A stretch of 64,000 nt of DNA from the NCBI GenBank assembly GCA_947462335.1, contig OX381707.1:34585618-34649617 (forward strand). The letters are read 5' to 3'. The notes under the pieces are model-generated. The model made no database searches. It saw only the letters and a program-made list of their open reading frames with translations, and had not been told where the DNA came from. A program made the position numbers and the translations under genes. Of the stretch, positions 33,493 to 46,245 are shown one piece after another. Each line of letters opens with the position of its first letter. The stretch's first letter is position 1. This stretch comes from Harmothoe impar. Taxonomy: Eukaryota; Annelida; Polychaeta; Phyllodocida; Polynoidae.

Positions 33493-35976
33493 GGGTCCTA
33501 CCGCTGAAAACAGTCCACCCGCCCCGTCTCCCAAACCGTCTGTACATCCATCAGGTAGTCTGCAGGATGCATCAGAGCCGCGCCAACCACAGCCAACACC
33601 CTGCTATCTTATCACAGCGCTATAAACCCCTCAGCCACCCTGGCCGCCCTCACCCCCGTGCCGCCGCTATCAACCCCCTATTAAGGCGCGGGTTTATCAG
33701 CGGCGGCTATGACCTGCTTGCACCACCATCAGCACACAAATCGACCACGCGCCACTACCTTATCGCCCTCTGGCCGCTTTCAGGGGGCAATAATGCACGC
33801 TTGGGGAATGCTATATTGGGTGCTTGTTTCAGGACATAATGTACCCTTTGTCCTCTCTGTAAGCACTGTGGGTTTTTTTTCTCACAGATGGGCGATAAAA
33901 CTGTGGCTCCATAAGTTAAGATCTATTGTGTACGCTGGGAGAGTTAGGAGTTCTGGAGTTAAATTCCACCACATCCCACCGGACAGCATGTCATTTTTTT
34001 CTGGGGTGAAAGTGACCAATCTCAAAAGAACTTGAAATTTTCAATTTGACTCCGGTGAATAAAGGTCCTCCATAGTTAAGTCCAGGTCTTTGCGATCTGA
34101 AAAAAATTGAAATCAGACAAAAACTTTCATCCATCCGATTTTCCAAAAAGAAGTACCATGAGTCCCTATCAGTATCAGGTATAGTGACAATATCATTCTG
34201 TCAAGCTGGTTATATAATTAGCTTTGTGGCTTAATCTCCGGAAACATGAAAATTGTGAGGTACCTGCTTGATTAAACCATGCACAATTTGCTGCCTCATC
34301 TTAAACGGTATCAGGGATGGGGGGAGTGTGTGTGTGGGGGGGGGGGGGGGGGCAACCTGCAGCATCAGAACCACTAGAACGCCAAGTCATGGAGACCCTG
34401 TCCAACATTATGGGCTACAATCAGATTAGGACTGGAGATTATGGGTCGAGTTATCACATCTGACAGTCTAATTAGACAAAATAGACGTGCAGGCACGCAC
34501 AAGTGCCAATTCGCATTAGGACCCCCCGGGCACCATAGCAGGGCTGTTATTGGTAATCACCCCGTTATCACCCACTATCCATCAACCACTACCCTCCTCC
34601 GGGTGGAAATATAATGTCTACTCAATTCAGCGGTCGGGGTATAAGATGTAGTGGTGTTCATGTGTACTATAGAGATTGGGGTACAAGAAATGGTGAGGTG
34701 AGGTTTAGAGGTGAGGTTGAGGTTTAAAGCGATGCATATACCAACATGAATTAATAATTCCAATTGCCTAGGTACACTGATAATCGTTGTGGTCCGGGGC
34801 TTAGTCTGTAGTGGATATCCCAGGTTAGTCATAGCCCTGGACACTGGTCAAAACATGAACTGAAATTCACAATGACCGAGCCAAAACAAAATATGACTAA
34901 TTTGATGTCTTACTTAAATAGACTGAGCCAGTGTAATACTCATAGAAATGATTGAAGAACTAAGGTAAGTTGGTCAATACTGACTAACCTGCTAGTATTG
35001 TCTAACCAGGCTTAGGTCGTATAGGGAGCAAAATATGACTAACTATGTTAATCACTAGTGACTGATTGTTAGTCAGTACAGACTAAGGTCAGAATATCAG
35101 TGTACTTTGAGTCTGCAAACCTTGATGTTATACGACCATGCCTAGTCAGCGGGAAGTGCGGATGGGGTGTTGGGGGAGTTGCTGGCTTTCATTCATCACA
35201 ATTACCATCAACAACGAAATTAAAACCATTATCACATTGCTCCATTATCGCTTCTATGATTACTCCCCAGATCTGCTATCATTAATTTATTGTGTAATTA
35301 ATTTTCATTATGGAGTTACTGCTCTTTAAACGCTGGCAATCTACATGGCTGTGTAGTGGCTGTCCTTCATGTTTTTTTAAATAACTCCTTTTTTTTCATT
35401 TAGATTATTTAGGATTGTACCATTTACTGGTTGTATTTATATTAGCTTTGCCTTGAAAGCGTCAACTATTACACTATGCATACAGCTGCGCGTATTACTT
35501 GATGAGTATCGCTAATGAATACATTTGCGGAGATGATTGAATACTCTAGATAAGATAATTACGTAACAGTGTTACAAGCCTTGGCAGGCCAGTTCTCCAT
35601 TTTAACATGGACTGTAATCATGCTAGTATGGTACCCTCTAAATTTAGACCTGATGTTGAATATCATATAGCATTCATGGCCCCCACCTGCCAGTAGGAGA
35701 GCATCACTAATCACATGTGTACTTTAGGTAACATCGGTCTTCTTTATTCCCGTTTAACTAGTCTCACAAAGTGCACATGCTCCAATGGCACGGTAATGCC
35801 TGTGATGGCGCTGTAAATTCCGTAATAAAATCGTCCTTGGGTAACAGCGCTCTCAGCAGGAACAAAACACTGCTGACATGAAAGTGTACTTTGCTGGGGT
35901 CTCCAATGGCTACATGACAAGAGGTAGGCGCGTGCTTTACGTTCACTACCAACCTGGGCGGGAGCAGCTCACGTAG
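33493..35976. other. Long unique non-coding stretch
   Basis: A 17-G run follows a GT tract at 34336-34352. TGACTAA occurs four times between 34894 and 35075. About 35150-35340 is AT-rich with TAAT-core sites (AAATTAAAACC, CATTAATTTATTG, GTAATTAATTTTCATTATG), enhancer-like. One GAGCAGCTC lies at 35962-35970. No gene is recognised. Confidence 0.45.
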
Positions 35977-36237
35977 CTAAACCCTTAAGGCCTGCATATT
36001 GCTTTAATGTGCTATATCGTTGGTCGGCATGATGCAGAAATGCAGCCCTGGGGAGTGTACGTCCCAGGGTTGCATTCATGCATCATGCCGACCCTTGGGT
36101 AGTGTATCAAACCAGTATGATCGGCATGATGCATGAATGCAGCTCTGGTGAAAATCTCCAGGGCTGTATTCATGCATCATGATGTTAAAGGGAATAATGC
36201 ATGCATTAAAGCAATAGGAGGTCCCGGACGAGTTTAA
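35977..36237. mobile_element. Family 1 element, copy 13
   Basis: Left CTAA-ACCCTTAAGGCCTGCA, right GTCCCGGACGAG-TTTAA. Both inner hairpins are recognisable (CCCTGGGGAGTGTACGTCCC and CTCTGGTGAAAATCTCCAGG). It is slightly longer than the others. Confidence 0.85.
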
Positions 36238-36934
36238 TTGCCTTGAGGCAGCCCAGTGAAGGTAAACAGCATGATTCCACATACCGCGTCCCCGATAGTA
36301 AGGGGGGAGGGGGTGAATCCATCTTCAAAAAGACCTCAGGCCCCAAACAAGGGCCACACACGCAACAGCATCGTTACAGGTAAAAGAGAGGACTGCTAAA
36401 TGCACTGACGACATTGTCCCCACAGGTGGTCCTTTTTGAAATGGCCAATCGTACTCTTTCAAAATGTTTAACAACTCTCCCACAAAAAAGAGTCTGTTAC
36501 TCCTTCAAAGCAGCCTGGGTGTACTTATGTTACATGGTTTTACTGACCAAAATACCACATTATGGCTAAAGGATCTAGGCTGGACCAAAAGTAAAATGCC
36601 TAGCTTTGTTAAAAAGCTTGATGCAGGTAACGTCCTGGGTACCCCTGGCGTAGGAAGAAAGGGATGCCTGGGCACAACGGATGCCTTACTTTCTCTATCA
36701 CGTTACCATACACGTATGAAATCAGTTGGAGAACAAATCAAAACAGGATCCTTGCATTTGACATTGCATTAGTAGCTTGTCTTTTTGCAGTTTATGGAGG
36801 AAGGCAATAGTTTTTCAATTCAAGTGGGAATTGAGCTTTAAATAACCTTACTGTGGCATTTTAATGTACTCAAGATCACCTTTAAATCAGGAATTGATTG
36901 CTCGTCTCCCCCACGACTAGAATACTGGTTTATG
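36238..36934. other. Unique non-coding DNA with an unrecognised 102-codon frame
   Basis: A plus-strand frame at 36464-36772 follows a possible splice acceptor (TCCCCACAG at 36417-36425), although a stop codon at 36437 separates the two in that frame. The product would be mixed-composition with no motif I recognise, and the length is within chance expectation. I do not call it a gene. No repeat seen. Confidence 0.4.
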
Positions 36935-37345
36935 GTTGCCTCCTCTTTCGCCATCACTATACCATAGCAGTGGCTTCCTCCTTTCCCTTTTCATTATCAA
37001 ACTGTAGCACTGGCGTTCTCCTTTCCCGTTACTAAAGTATGCCATAGTAGTGGCTTTTCCTCATCACTCAGAGTCACTATACCTTAGTAGTGACTTCCCC
37101 CTTCCCCATCACTTTACCATAGCAATGACATCCTCCTTTCCCCATCACTATACTGTAGCAGTGCCTTTCTCCCTTCCCCACCAATATACCATAGCAGTGA
37201 CTCCACACCACACCATAAAATAGCAGTGGCTTCCTCTTTCCCCACCACTATACCATAGCAGAAACCTCACTCTTTCCCCGTCACTATAACATAGCATGTT
37301 TTCCCCCTTTCCCCATCCCAATACCATAGCAGCCCCCCCCCCCCT
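36935..37345. repeat. Degenerate minisatellite, about 37-bp units
   Basis: CACTATACCATAGCAGTGGC followed by TTCCTCCTTTCCCCAT recurs about 11 times with many substitutions, ending in a 12-C run (37333-37344). The units are more diverged than in the other arrays, suggesting an old array. Confidence 0.85.
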
Positions 37346-38867
37346 CCCTGTACCATTCACCAGGGTGGCGGAGTAAGATGACCGGATCTCATCATGACAG
37401 TGTCCACAGACTGCTGGTTCCTGATGTACACGGCTATTTGCTAGCGGCGCACGCTGAGAACAAGCAGTATCCCGTGCACGTCTGAGGCCAATGGGTTAAC
37501 AACAATCGCCGCCCCAGGTCACTGTCCCCGACAATGACAATCACCAGAGCAGCTCGTCCCCACTGAGCAGCTCCAGAGGGCCTTGTGCACAGCTGCATAC
37601 TATTCCGAGCTGCTCACAGTGGCAGGTCCACTGAGATAAAGCTGTAACCTATAGTAAAGAGTACTAACACTATCACTGAAACCATTAATTCCTATAACCC
37701 AGATTATTGTTGATATTTATCTTCCTTCCTCAATCATCCCCCGAAAGAGTAGGTTATAATGTCCAACGATGTTCGCCTATAGTCAAAGGAAACGACGACA
37801 AAATATGTAGCCAAATCTTAACCAACACTATATAATTCGTCTGTTCCCATGCAGCACTTCTTATAGTTATAGTATTCATTGTGGCATGGGTCATGTAGCC
37901 TCTGAACTCGATAACCTTCTGCCATGAATCATGTACAATGCATACAACTCGTTATCTGTGTATTTACCCCGTAAGATGACTGTAGTATAATAATAATTAC
38001 GTAACATATGACAATCAGCTAATCGCCTGTATATTTTTGCCAGTAAAAACATGAAAACCGCCCCTAATGGTGTGCATGGTTAAGGGCTGAGAAGACCACT
38101 CTATGTTTACTGTTTGATTTCTGCAGGAACATCGCATACATGTAAGATATATCCCATGCCATGAATCATACCTTGCCCTATCCATCTATCTATATCTAGA
38201 TGGTCCCAAGCGCCGCCAGCCCCTGCCGCCAGGAGACGCAGTATGTAATCTATCATACTCATACATCCTGGGGTCCGTGTGAGGAGGGAGGACACAGCCC
38301 CCCCCCCCCCCCCAACAGACACACCCAGCATCACACTGAGAATATATTATACACAGAGCATTCACATAGTATCTTCAGCTACATTCTATGTCTATTCCTA
38401 TGTGTGCACTTCTGTACAACTTAGTATTACCAAACACAAAGGAAATGAAGAAATGAATAATCATGTTCTCTCTGGCAAAAGAAAACTGTTCAATACAATC
38501 ACAACCGTATTACAGCGTACTTGGCCTACCAATATTCATCACAGAGGTTGCAGGGTGGTTATAATAACTTAGCACCTCAAGGAAGTTCTACCAGGCAATT
38601 GACAGACCAAGGTATTTCAAAGAGAAAAGGCCCGATAGGCGGCAGCGGGGGTCTGGGTCCTGGAGGTGAAGGTTAACAAATTGCCTAAGAAAATTCCACC
38701 TAACAGCATTAAGGGAAGGGGATGGGTGAAGCACTCCTAGATTGCTTCCATCATTGCTTTCCGCAGGATGTAATTGTCGCTGTTTGTGGTACTGTCAGTG
38801 TGTTCCTCCCTGCACTGGTTTCACTATTATAAGGGGTATAAGGGGCGCAGTGTCAGTGACAGTCTCA
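37346..38867. other. Unique non-coding DNA with a GAGC-W-GCTC cluster
   Basis: The word occurs at 37547, 37565 and 37607 (three in 69 bp) in GC-rich unique sequence. A 16-C run lies at 38298-38313. No gene recognised. Confidence 0.5.
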
Positions 38868-38975
38868 TTAACCCTTTAAGGGCCGCAGCGTGCTTTAATG
38901 CTTTTATTGTCATGATGCAACGGTCCAGCATTGTGCCGACCCTAAAGGGTTGGTACACTCCCAAAGGAGTGTAGG
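38868..38975. mobile_element. Family 1 element, copy 14 (left half only)
   Basis: It begins TTAA-CCCTTTAAGGGCCGCA, has TGTCATGATGCAACGGTCCA and the central hairpin GCCGACCCTAAAGGG/CTCCCAAAGGAG, then loses similarity; the right hairpin and terminus are missing. Confidence 0.75.
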
Positions 38976-39600
38976 AACTAGCAATTCCCTTTAATAAATC
39001 GCTTAAAAATGTCTTAAGAGGCAGCTCACATGACCCATACCAGGGGGAATGCCCGTAATATGAGTCAACCATCTTGAGTCAGTGCTGCCAATCATTGTGG
39101 CGTGCGTGCGTGCGTGTGTGTGTGGTGTGTGTGTGGGGAGGGGAGAGGTAGACATAGCGGCTGTATTGAGACAGTCAACCAGATTACCATATCGCATCTG
39201 TCACTTAGCATGTGGGGGAATGCGTGTCCCACATCAGTGCCACGTGTACTATACTAGCTCACAATCCTATAGCAGCAAGCCAGAGAGTGTCTAACATGGC
39301 GTACTACCTGTGTCTGAATCAGTATCAGTTACACATAGCCTGTATGACAATGTCTGCTGTCAGTCTGACTCTGAGAGGCAGGGCTGCCTCCCTGTACCCC
39401 CCCCCCCTCCCTCCTCCAGGGTCCCCCTGTCGGGCTGCCTTATGACGTGTACATGTACAAACACGGGTGGCGGCTGGGGCTGCAGCAGCAGCAGGCTGTA
39501 ATGACAACACCCAGCACTGACTATCTTCATTAGTCTAATGATAAGTCAGCCCGGTGCCGCGTGATTAACACAGGTCCGTTATACGCGCCCGCCCCGGCTC
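38976..39600. other. Unique DNA with simple repeats
   Basis: A CGTG/GT alternation lies at about 39098-39136, an 11-C run at 39397-39407, and a GCAGCA triplet run at about 39479-39493. No gene recognised. Confidence 0.55.
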
Positions 39601-39826
39601 CTACCCTGCAAGGGCTGCATAGCACTTTGGGTGTCATGATGCATTCATGCAGCCCTGGCGAGTAACTCGCCAGGGTTGCATTCATGCATCATGCCGACCC
39701 TACGGGGTTGATACACTCCCGTAGGATGGGCTTGCTGCTTGAATGTAGCCCTGGCGAGTGAACCATGCATTATGATAACAAAAGGCATGTTACATTAAAG
39801 CACTATGCGGTCGTTAAAGGGTCCTA
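39601..39826. mobile_element. Family 1 element, copy 15
   Basis: Left CTACCCTGCAAGGGCTGCAT; hairpin CCCTGGCGAGTAACTCGCCA intact; central hairpin GCCGACCCTACGGGG/CCCGTAGGATGGGC; the second hairpin is lost between GGCGAGTGAA and CCATGCATTATG; right GTTAAAGGGTCC. Confidence 0.85.
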
Positions 39827-41673
39827 ATTAGAATCGCCGAATTCGTTATGTGGCGACGCCCGGGGTAGGGGCGGGCCGCTGACGGATGGCTCCGGCAGAC
39901 GGCGCCCCTCAGCTGATGGCTGACTGGCGTTTGGCCATCTTTCTAATCACGCTTGTTAATTATTACAAGTGGCTCCCCTTGATCACCCGCTGGGGCCTGC
40001 CAGTAGTGGGTGAGGAAGGGTGGAGGAAGTGGGGTCCAGGTAGGTGTGGTATAGGTAAGAAGCATAGGTAGTCAGGCAAGCAAGTTGGCAGAGCCAGTGA
40101 TGTATACTGGTATGTCGGGTATTGACAGAATCCATGAAAAGGTTCTCTATAGCCATGAATTGAAAGCCATTATCTTTTTTAATGAACCGGTATATTCAGA
40201 TATGGAGGGTGGGGAAATTCCTACATTTATGAGTACCCTCAAGCAAGAGCCAGGCAGGTAGATAGAGCTAGATTGGTAGAACCAGGCAAACAGATGGATA
40301 TTCTTCTGCTTCATTACACTGGTACAAACTCGTGATTGTAGCAACATGACTAGCTCAGCAAACCATGGTGCAAGCCTTGTCTCAATAAGACGCCACAGCT
40401 CTAACTTTGGTTATTCCCCAAGTTACCGAGTTTGATGCCACGCACGCCTATATCATCCGCTGGTTGATTGAGTAGCCGCATGTGACACTGATTAGATATG
40501 CCTAACAAGCTCGGATGCCAATGCTGCTTCAGCCTACAACAGATAAGACCATTCGTCAACTGGTGGTGTACAACGCATTCACCTATAGCGGGACTCGAGA
40601 CACGTGTCCCGGACAGGATATGTGACTGGTGTGAGATCTTTCGCATTTGGATACGGTGTTATGGCTATTTAGAATTCCCACAAAAATTGCATATTGAAAT
40701 TCTCTCAGTTTCAATGACCCAACATGAGCATTTTGCTGTATGCAGCGATATGATGGCATCGAACACAATTTGACTGAGCTTTACTCCTATGCTACTAGTG
40801 GATGTTTTTATATTGTTTAATATTTCTCCATATTCCCCTGATCGCGGCCAAACTTCATAAGATTCAATGACCAGCAACATTTCCATGACTTTCCAAGACT
40901 TTCCCTGAACTGTTGGAACCTTGCTTGGTAATGAATTAGCATATTGCCCGATTTAACACCAGCGGATTGCATCAGGAGACTATTTGTGATACCAGTGACT
41001 TCCAAAGGTATATGGAGGTCACTGCTGATACTCCCTGACCGTCGCCATTCCCCCAAACTGGCTCCTGGAACACCCGCAGCCGCCTAAAGGCTGGAGGCTG
41101 GGGTGAAGCACTAAGCCGGGTGTATCATTTTGGAAGACCTTTATCTGCCAGCCCCTCAATCAAAACACCCCTAGAAGTATGGTCTCATTCCATACACGTT
41201 AAGCACTGAAGTATTTTAGGAGTCGAAGACGCCAGGATTGTGGTCGCGAAATTACCTGGAAATCCCGCTGGAGAGACAGGAGGGCCTTTCATGTTTTTGA
41301 CAGTGATGATAATGCTAAAGGACCTCTTTCCGTTAATGCACGGAAATGGCAGTTGATTTAGGGCGTCAGTAAAGCACCTCGCGCCAACATCCTGCCATAC
41401 ATCAGACCCGCGCTATGAGAGGTCTTTAACAAAAGTTGTACGAGAAAAAAAGCCCTAGCTATCAACGCTGCATACAAACGAGCCACTAGACGCCCCCGTG
41501 TGGGTATTAGAAGGTTAATTCGTTTCTTTCACCCCAATAAAATAACCGTGGTCGCCTTAGAAGCCGCACGCCCAATCTCCTCCTCCACACAGTGTGGTGA
41601 GCAGCTCGGGGAGCAGCTCCCAGGCTCCATGATTTGCTCGGAGACCCACTCACTGCCTGCGATGGGGCCTTAG
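39827..41673. other. Unique non-coding DNA
   Basis: Two GAGCAGCTC words lie 12 bp apart at 41599 and 41611, in a GC-rich stretch that borders family 1 copy 16. Frames of 60-90 codons around 40.4-41.0 kb occur on both strands and are unrecognised; a decayed mobile-element origin is possible but I see no catalytic motif. Confidence 0.45.
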
Positions 41674-41890
41674 CTAACCCTTTAAGGGCAACACAATGCT
41701 TAAATCCACGATGCCCTTTGATGATTAATGTATGCAGTTGAAGGGCTGCATGAATGCACCATTCTGACCCTTTCGGAGTGAATCAACCTTGTAGGGTCGG
41801 TATAACGCTTGAATGTAGCCCTGGCGAGTTCAGTAACTCGCGGCAAAGGACATAATATATCCAAGCTCTATGTAGTGCTTAAATGGTTAA
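41674..41890. mobile_element. Family 1 element, copy 16
   Basis: Left CTAA-CCCTTTAAGGGCAACA, right GTGCTTAAATGG-TTAA. The central hairpin CTGACCCTTTCGGAG/TTGTAGGGTCGG is clear; the flanking hairpins are shortened. Confidence 0.8.
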
Positions 41891-42398
41891 AAACAAACAA
41901 GCAAATGCATACAGGGAGATATCAGTTTGGGTAAGCTATAAACTAAAGTGTCCATTGAAATGGAAAGGGGGTGATTTAACCAGTTTATGTGACGTGTTTT
42001 CAGGGAAGGGGGATTATTTAATTCAGGGAGAGTAGACGGTAAGGGCGCTCAGTTTGGATACAAGTTTTTCTTTTATAGCAGTGGCCTATGAAGCAAACTG
42101 TTATTCGGTGTGTGTCGGAGGAAAGGGTGTCGGTTAGAGGGGAGGGCCATAGGATCTGTTTACCCTCCGCACTTTTACCTACTCCAGTTGGTAGGTCTAT
42201 AGATGGTAGTACATCTTCTAATACTTTTTGAGACCTTGGTAGTCCAACCAGTCATGTTGCAGGCAAAGGTTGGGTGGCCAGAGTTTGAGGGATCCCATGT
42301 GTAAATTGGACAAGCATGTGCTAAGTGAGCAGGTACAGAAGTTGTTACTCTGTGGCCATCGCTTACTGCCAACAGCAGGTTCAGTTAGATCTTATTTT
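41891..42398. other. Unique flank of the second 873-bp copy
   Basis: A minus-strand frame of about 66 codons (42175-42372, no ATG start) ends next to a donor-like AGGTAAAAG. It looks protein-like in composition but matches nothing I know. No other feature. Confidence 0.4.
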
Positions 42399-43271
42399 AA
42401 AAATGGAGTGTGTGAGTGTCCTCACAGATGACTCAGGGTAATCTGTCAATTCTGGCATCAGAAATGAATTCGAATGAGTGATCTAATTTGAGCACAATAC
42501 ATTATTTCTCATTTCTGACGGCAGAATCGTAATCGCCAGAAAAAGCTACCCTAATTTCATATATTGGAAGTCATATATAATCAAATTCCAGGTGGTGGCT
42601 GTAGGTGAGCAGGTGGCTGTGGGAAAGCAGGTGGCTGGGGGCGAGCAGGTGGCTGTCGGCGTCAGCGCCCAGCAGCGCGTAACCGCTGTTTTACATCTCG
42701 GCCGTAAAGCGAGTCGATCGGAGCATCAGCAGCGACACCATCGCCGTTTCCGTTTCGCTGTGTCGGTCGGCTACAGGGCGGCGTGTGTTACGCGTCCATG
42801 CCTTTGCCGTGCATCCCCTGTCTTAACACATAGATATAGAGTGGATGTGACTTGTTGCATAGGTCCTGGCGGTAGAATGTGCCCAGATTTTGCCCGCTTT
42901 GGGGGTAGAAAGAGAGAAATACGGGCAAATTCGCTCAAAATGTCATTTCTATCTTGCACTCAAAAACTTAATGCCTTGCAGCCTATGGAGGCCCATGGCG
43001 GCGGTAGCTTTGTTTTCATACATTTACATAATAGCGAAAGAGAGAAATAAATTCGTAAAGATCGCAGTTCAATTTAGTCAAGAAAAATTTAGATTTTTAG
43101 AAAAATTTTTGCGCTAGATCCTGTCCCCCGACCTTGCCTGTCTCATGTTTTTGTCGACTTTTGTCTATGTCGGACGATAACCAAAATATAAAGATTCTCC
43201 TATGTCACAAAATTGTCTTAAAACGCAAAATTAGTAGGTGTATATTACTCAGGGTTAATACCCTGAGTCAA
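42399..43271 (+). mobile_element. 873-bp repeat element, copy 2
   Basis: It has the same length and 99.5% the same sequence as 32541-33413, 9.86 kb away and in the same orientation, so one copy derives from the other, or both from a common source, very recently. Both ends carry ACTCAGGGT; the right end is the 9-bp-stem hairpin. Left flank ATCTTATTTT and right flank CAACAGGTTG differ from those of copy 1, so this is an insertion and not part of a longer segmental duplication. A 152-codon GTG-initiated frame (42592-43050) is shared with copy 1, with one residue changed; I do not regard it as a demonstrated gene. Confidence 0.9.
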
Positions 43272-43454
43272 CAACAGGTTGTGTGAATTTGAGCCCCTGT
43301 ATACACACACTTACTCATCATAATTTAAACGAGGCCCTTCAATACGAGGCAATACACACTTTAGCTGAATTGACATCTTTAGATATCTAGTGTATTTAAC
43401 ATCGTGTTTTACAGTTTATAGCGTTAGAAAAAATGATGGGAAAATGCTGCTGGA

Positions 43455-44100
43455 GGAGAGTGGTCAGTAGCCCCTGCCAGGTTTGTGTGTGGGTGGTTGG
43501 GTAGGTGGGTATGGGTGGGATGAGTGTTCAGTAACCCCTGCAAGGTGGGTGGGTGGATATAACCTGCTTGATGGGTGGGTAAACCCCTGTTTGCTGGGTG
43601 GTTGGGTAGGTTGGTAGGGCCGGGGGTGAGTGGTCAGTAACCCCTTCTGGCTGGGTGGGTGACTTGGTAGGGTGTGTGGGTGTGTGTGTAGGTGGGTGGA
43701 AGGGGTACTAACTACTGCTGGGGGTGAGTGGTCAGTAACCCCTTCTGGCTGGGTGGGTGACTGGGTAGGGTGTGTGGGTGTGTGTGTAGGTGGGTGGAAG
43801 GGATACTAACTACTGCTGGGGGTGAGTGGTCAGTAACCCCTTCTGGCTGGGTGGGTGACTGGGTAGGGTGTGTGGGGGTGTGTGTAGGTGGGTGGAAGGG
43901 GTACTAACTACTGCTGGGGGTGAGTGGTCAGTAACCCCTTCTGGCTGGGTGGGTGGCTGGGTAGGGTGTGTGGATGTGGGTGTAGGTGGTAGGTGTGTGG
44001 GTACTAACTACTGCTGGGGGTGAGTGGTCAGTAACCCCTGCTTGATGGGTGGTTGGGTAGGGGTACTAACTACTGCCGTGTGTGAGCAGACAGTAACCCC
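43455..44100. repeat. About 98-bp minisatellite, 4-5 units
   Basis: The unit runs from CTGGGGGTGAGTGGTCAGTA, ACCCCTTCTGGCTGGGTGGG, through TAGGGTGTGTGGGTGTGTGT, to GGGTACTAACTACTGC. Clean units begin near 43619, 43720, 43818, 43916 and 44013; degraded units extend to both sides. Nested GGGT and GT repeats lie inside each unit. Confidence 0.9.
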
Positions 44101-44949
44101 TGGTGGGGTCCTACTTCGTGCAGCAGGGTCAAGGCCCCTGTCCTTAAGACGCTCCAACACTGGAGGGGCTGTTCCTGTAGGCCCTGTAGGTGCTGGAGGA
44201 GTTGCTCCTGCAGGCTCAGCAGCTTCATCTATTCGGTCCCTGGCCTCCAGCTCCGCCATCACTCACTCAGCAGCGTCTGGGCGGGCGGGTAAGCGAGCAA
44301 CTCAGCCGGAGCAGCTCATAAAGGAACCCTCCCGCTGAGCGCCTAGGGGTGCCGCTTCCTAAATCAACACTCAACACGGGGGCCCTATATCGACGAGGCT
44401 GTTTAGGGACCTGGGGGCTTTAATTGGTGGAGGGGACGAGGGCTGTAAAGTGGTTAGACAGGGGATAAGTCCCATAAGGTATTCAGGTATAAGGAGAGGG
44501 CATTATTTATGGTAGGGGGTGGGTGCCGGGCACTAAGCCGGGGCGTGGCCAGTCAGGCGTAGTACCAGTGTAGCAAACTTCCGCTCCAACTTTCTGGGGC
44601 AAGGCGCAATAAGGCAAGAGCATTGCTACCGGACTCTTAAACCCCAAAATAGAAGCAACCATCATGTAATGAATGTTTACCTGCCAGAACACGTAGTATA
44701 TTCTATACCATGTAATTAATAGCTGATATACAGGTAAGTGATTGCCTGTGGCTTCTTTCCATTTTATTTTTCATTTTATTCAAATTTCTTCTCAAATATA
44801 CATCAGACATGCCTTGTTAGAAGATCCTTGTTAGAAGATTCTTGTTTTAGTTATCGAGGTAAGTTCACCATGCATTTTAATTTCCAAACCTCTTAGGATA
44901 GCGACAATGTTGAGAACACAGGCACATAAAGCTTACCTCTTCCTTACAG

Positions 44950-45085
44950 CTTCTGGCTAATGAACAGCCTCCCACCTCCCTGTGCCTGTCAGGCGCCTTA
45001 GGGCCTGCCTGTTTACATACAGGCCAACCAATTAATCACCGTATTAATATGGGGCTTAGTAATTAAGGCAATCCGTCATGGGTAG
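44950..45085. promoter_or_regulatory. Forkhead plus homeodomain site cluster
   Basis: TGTTTAC at 45010-45016 is followed within 60 bp by CAATTAATCA, TATTAAT and TAATTAA, all in unique sequence. The density of TAAT cores with one forkhead site is typical of developmental enhancers, but conservation cannot be assessed here. Confidence 0.25.
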
Positions 45086-46109
45086 ACATCCTTTTTAACA
45101 AACACAAGCTAAAAGCTGGGTCGTTGTATATATGTACTAAATAACGGCTTCAGTGACAGCAAACCCAGAATGGAGACAAATTACCTGTAGATACTATCTG
45201 TAAATATTCGCATATTTGTTAGTTTTTGTCCCATTGTATGTGTTCTCTGTTTGCATAGTTAGCCCCCCCCCCCCTCCTCCCCATAAGAAAAGGGAAAAAC
45301 ACTGAGTATTTTACATATGCGTAGATTTTAGGTGATGTCTTGGTCCAGTCCTTTAGATATTGGCCATGGAAACCGGCAGAATGAATACATTTTTGGAGAT
45401 TGTGGTTGTATGGCAGAACTACTCACAGAAAGCCTGTCCTCCTTACAATAGTGATGCTTTACAGCTAGCACAGCCAGAAGTCGCCTCCCAAGGGTGTGTC
45501 ACCACGAGCCAGGCCTGGCCAGATTGGGAGGGACAAGGGGAGAAAGGGGGGTCCACTGTCAATAGACACAGGGTACTGTATGTGAAAGGCTGAGAGGTCC
45601 CTGATAAATAATGCACCTAGCATTAAAAAGGACCCCGGGGGAGTCTGCACTCCTGTTCACAGTGACCCACATACTGCCTCTGTGCCCTTCACACAAGAGC
45701 TGCCATCGAATGAGGGAAATGCGTCGTCACTTGAAGAAGACATAACCAGTGAAGAGTTCTACAACAGTAAGATGATATGATACCCCCATTCTAGTTTACC
45801 TACTGCATGCATTAACTCCTGCAGGACACACAGCCAGACCCACTTCTCCATATGCGCAGTGATCGGCAGAATATCAGGTTATTGTTAGAGTTATCAGCCC
45901 TGTTCATCCTCCACCACTACTACTGATATAGTCCATGTGCTCATGTATGTATGCCAATTTCCTTATGCTACTCTGTACTTTTATAATCATCACACTTTCC
46001 TGATATTGATACTACAATTACTATCATCACACTTCATTACTACTCCTAGCATTTTCCATATACATGTACTACTACTCGCACGTGGTGCTTTCCGTATGCG
46101 TGTAGTTAC

Positions 46110-46245
46110 TACCACCAGCGGCTCCGCCGCCGGGATACTGACCACCCCCCTCCAGGGTGCGACGTCTGCGCTCTATTTATAGCTGTCCCGTGACCTCTAT
46201 GTCCCAGAGTGCACCGTAAACATGGCGCCCTCCATGCAGGTTGGC
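46110..46245. promoter_or_regulatory. CpG-rich block with MEF2/TATA-like site
   Basis: CTATTTATAG (46173-46182) is a perfect MEF2 consensus and could also act as a TATA box. It is preceded by CpG-rich GGCTCCGCCGCCGGG and GACGTCTGCG, and followed about 30 bp later by the first of several CpG motifs and AAACATGGCGCCC. The layout resembles a promoter, but no recognisable protein start follows. Confidence 0.3.

Noticed and set aside
36464..36772. 102-codon frame downstream of an acceptor-like TCCCCACAG
   Set aside because: A stop codon lies between acceptor and frame; no motif recognised. A protein search with a hit in related species would reverse this.
42175..42372. 65-codon minus-strand frame beside the second 873-bp copy
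   Set aside because: Protein-like composition but no ATG and no recognised family; possibly a decayed mobile-element piece.
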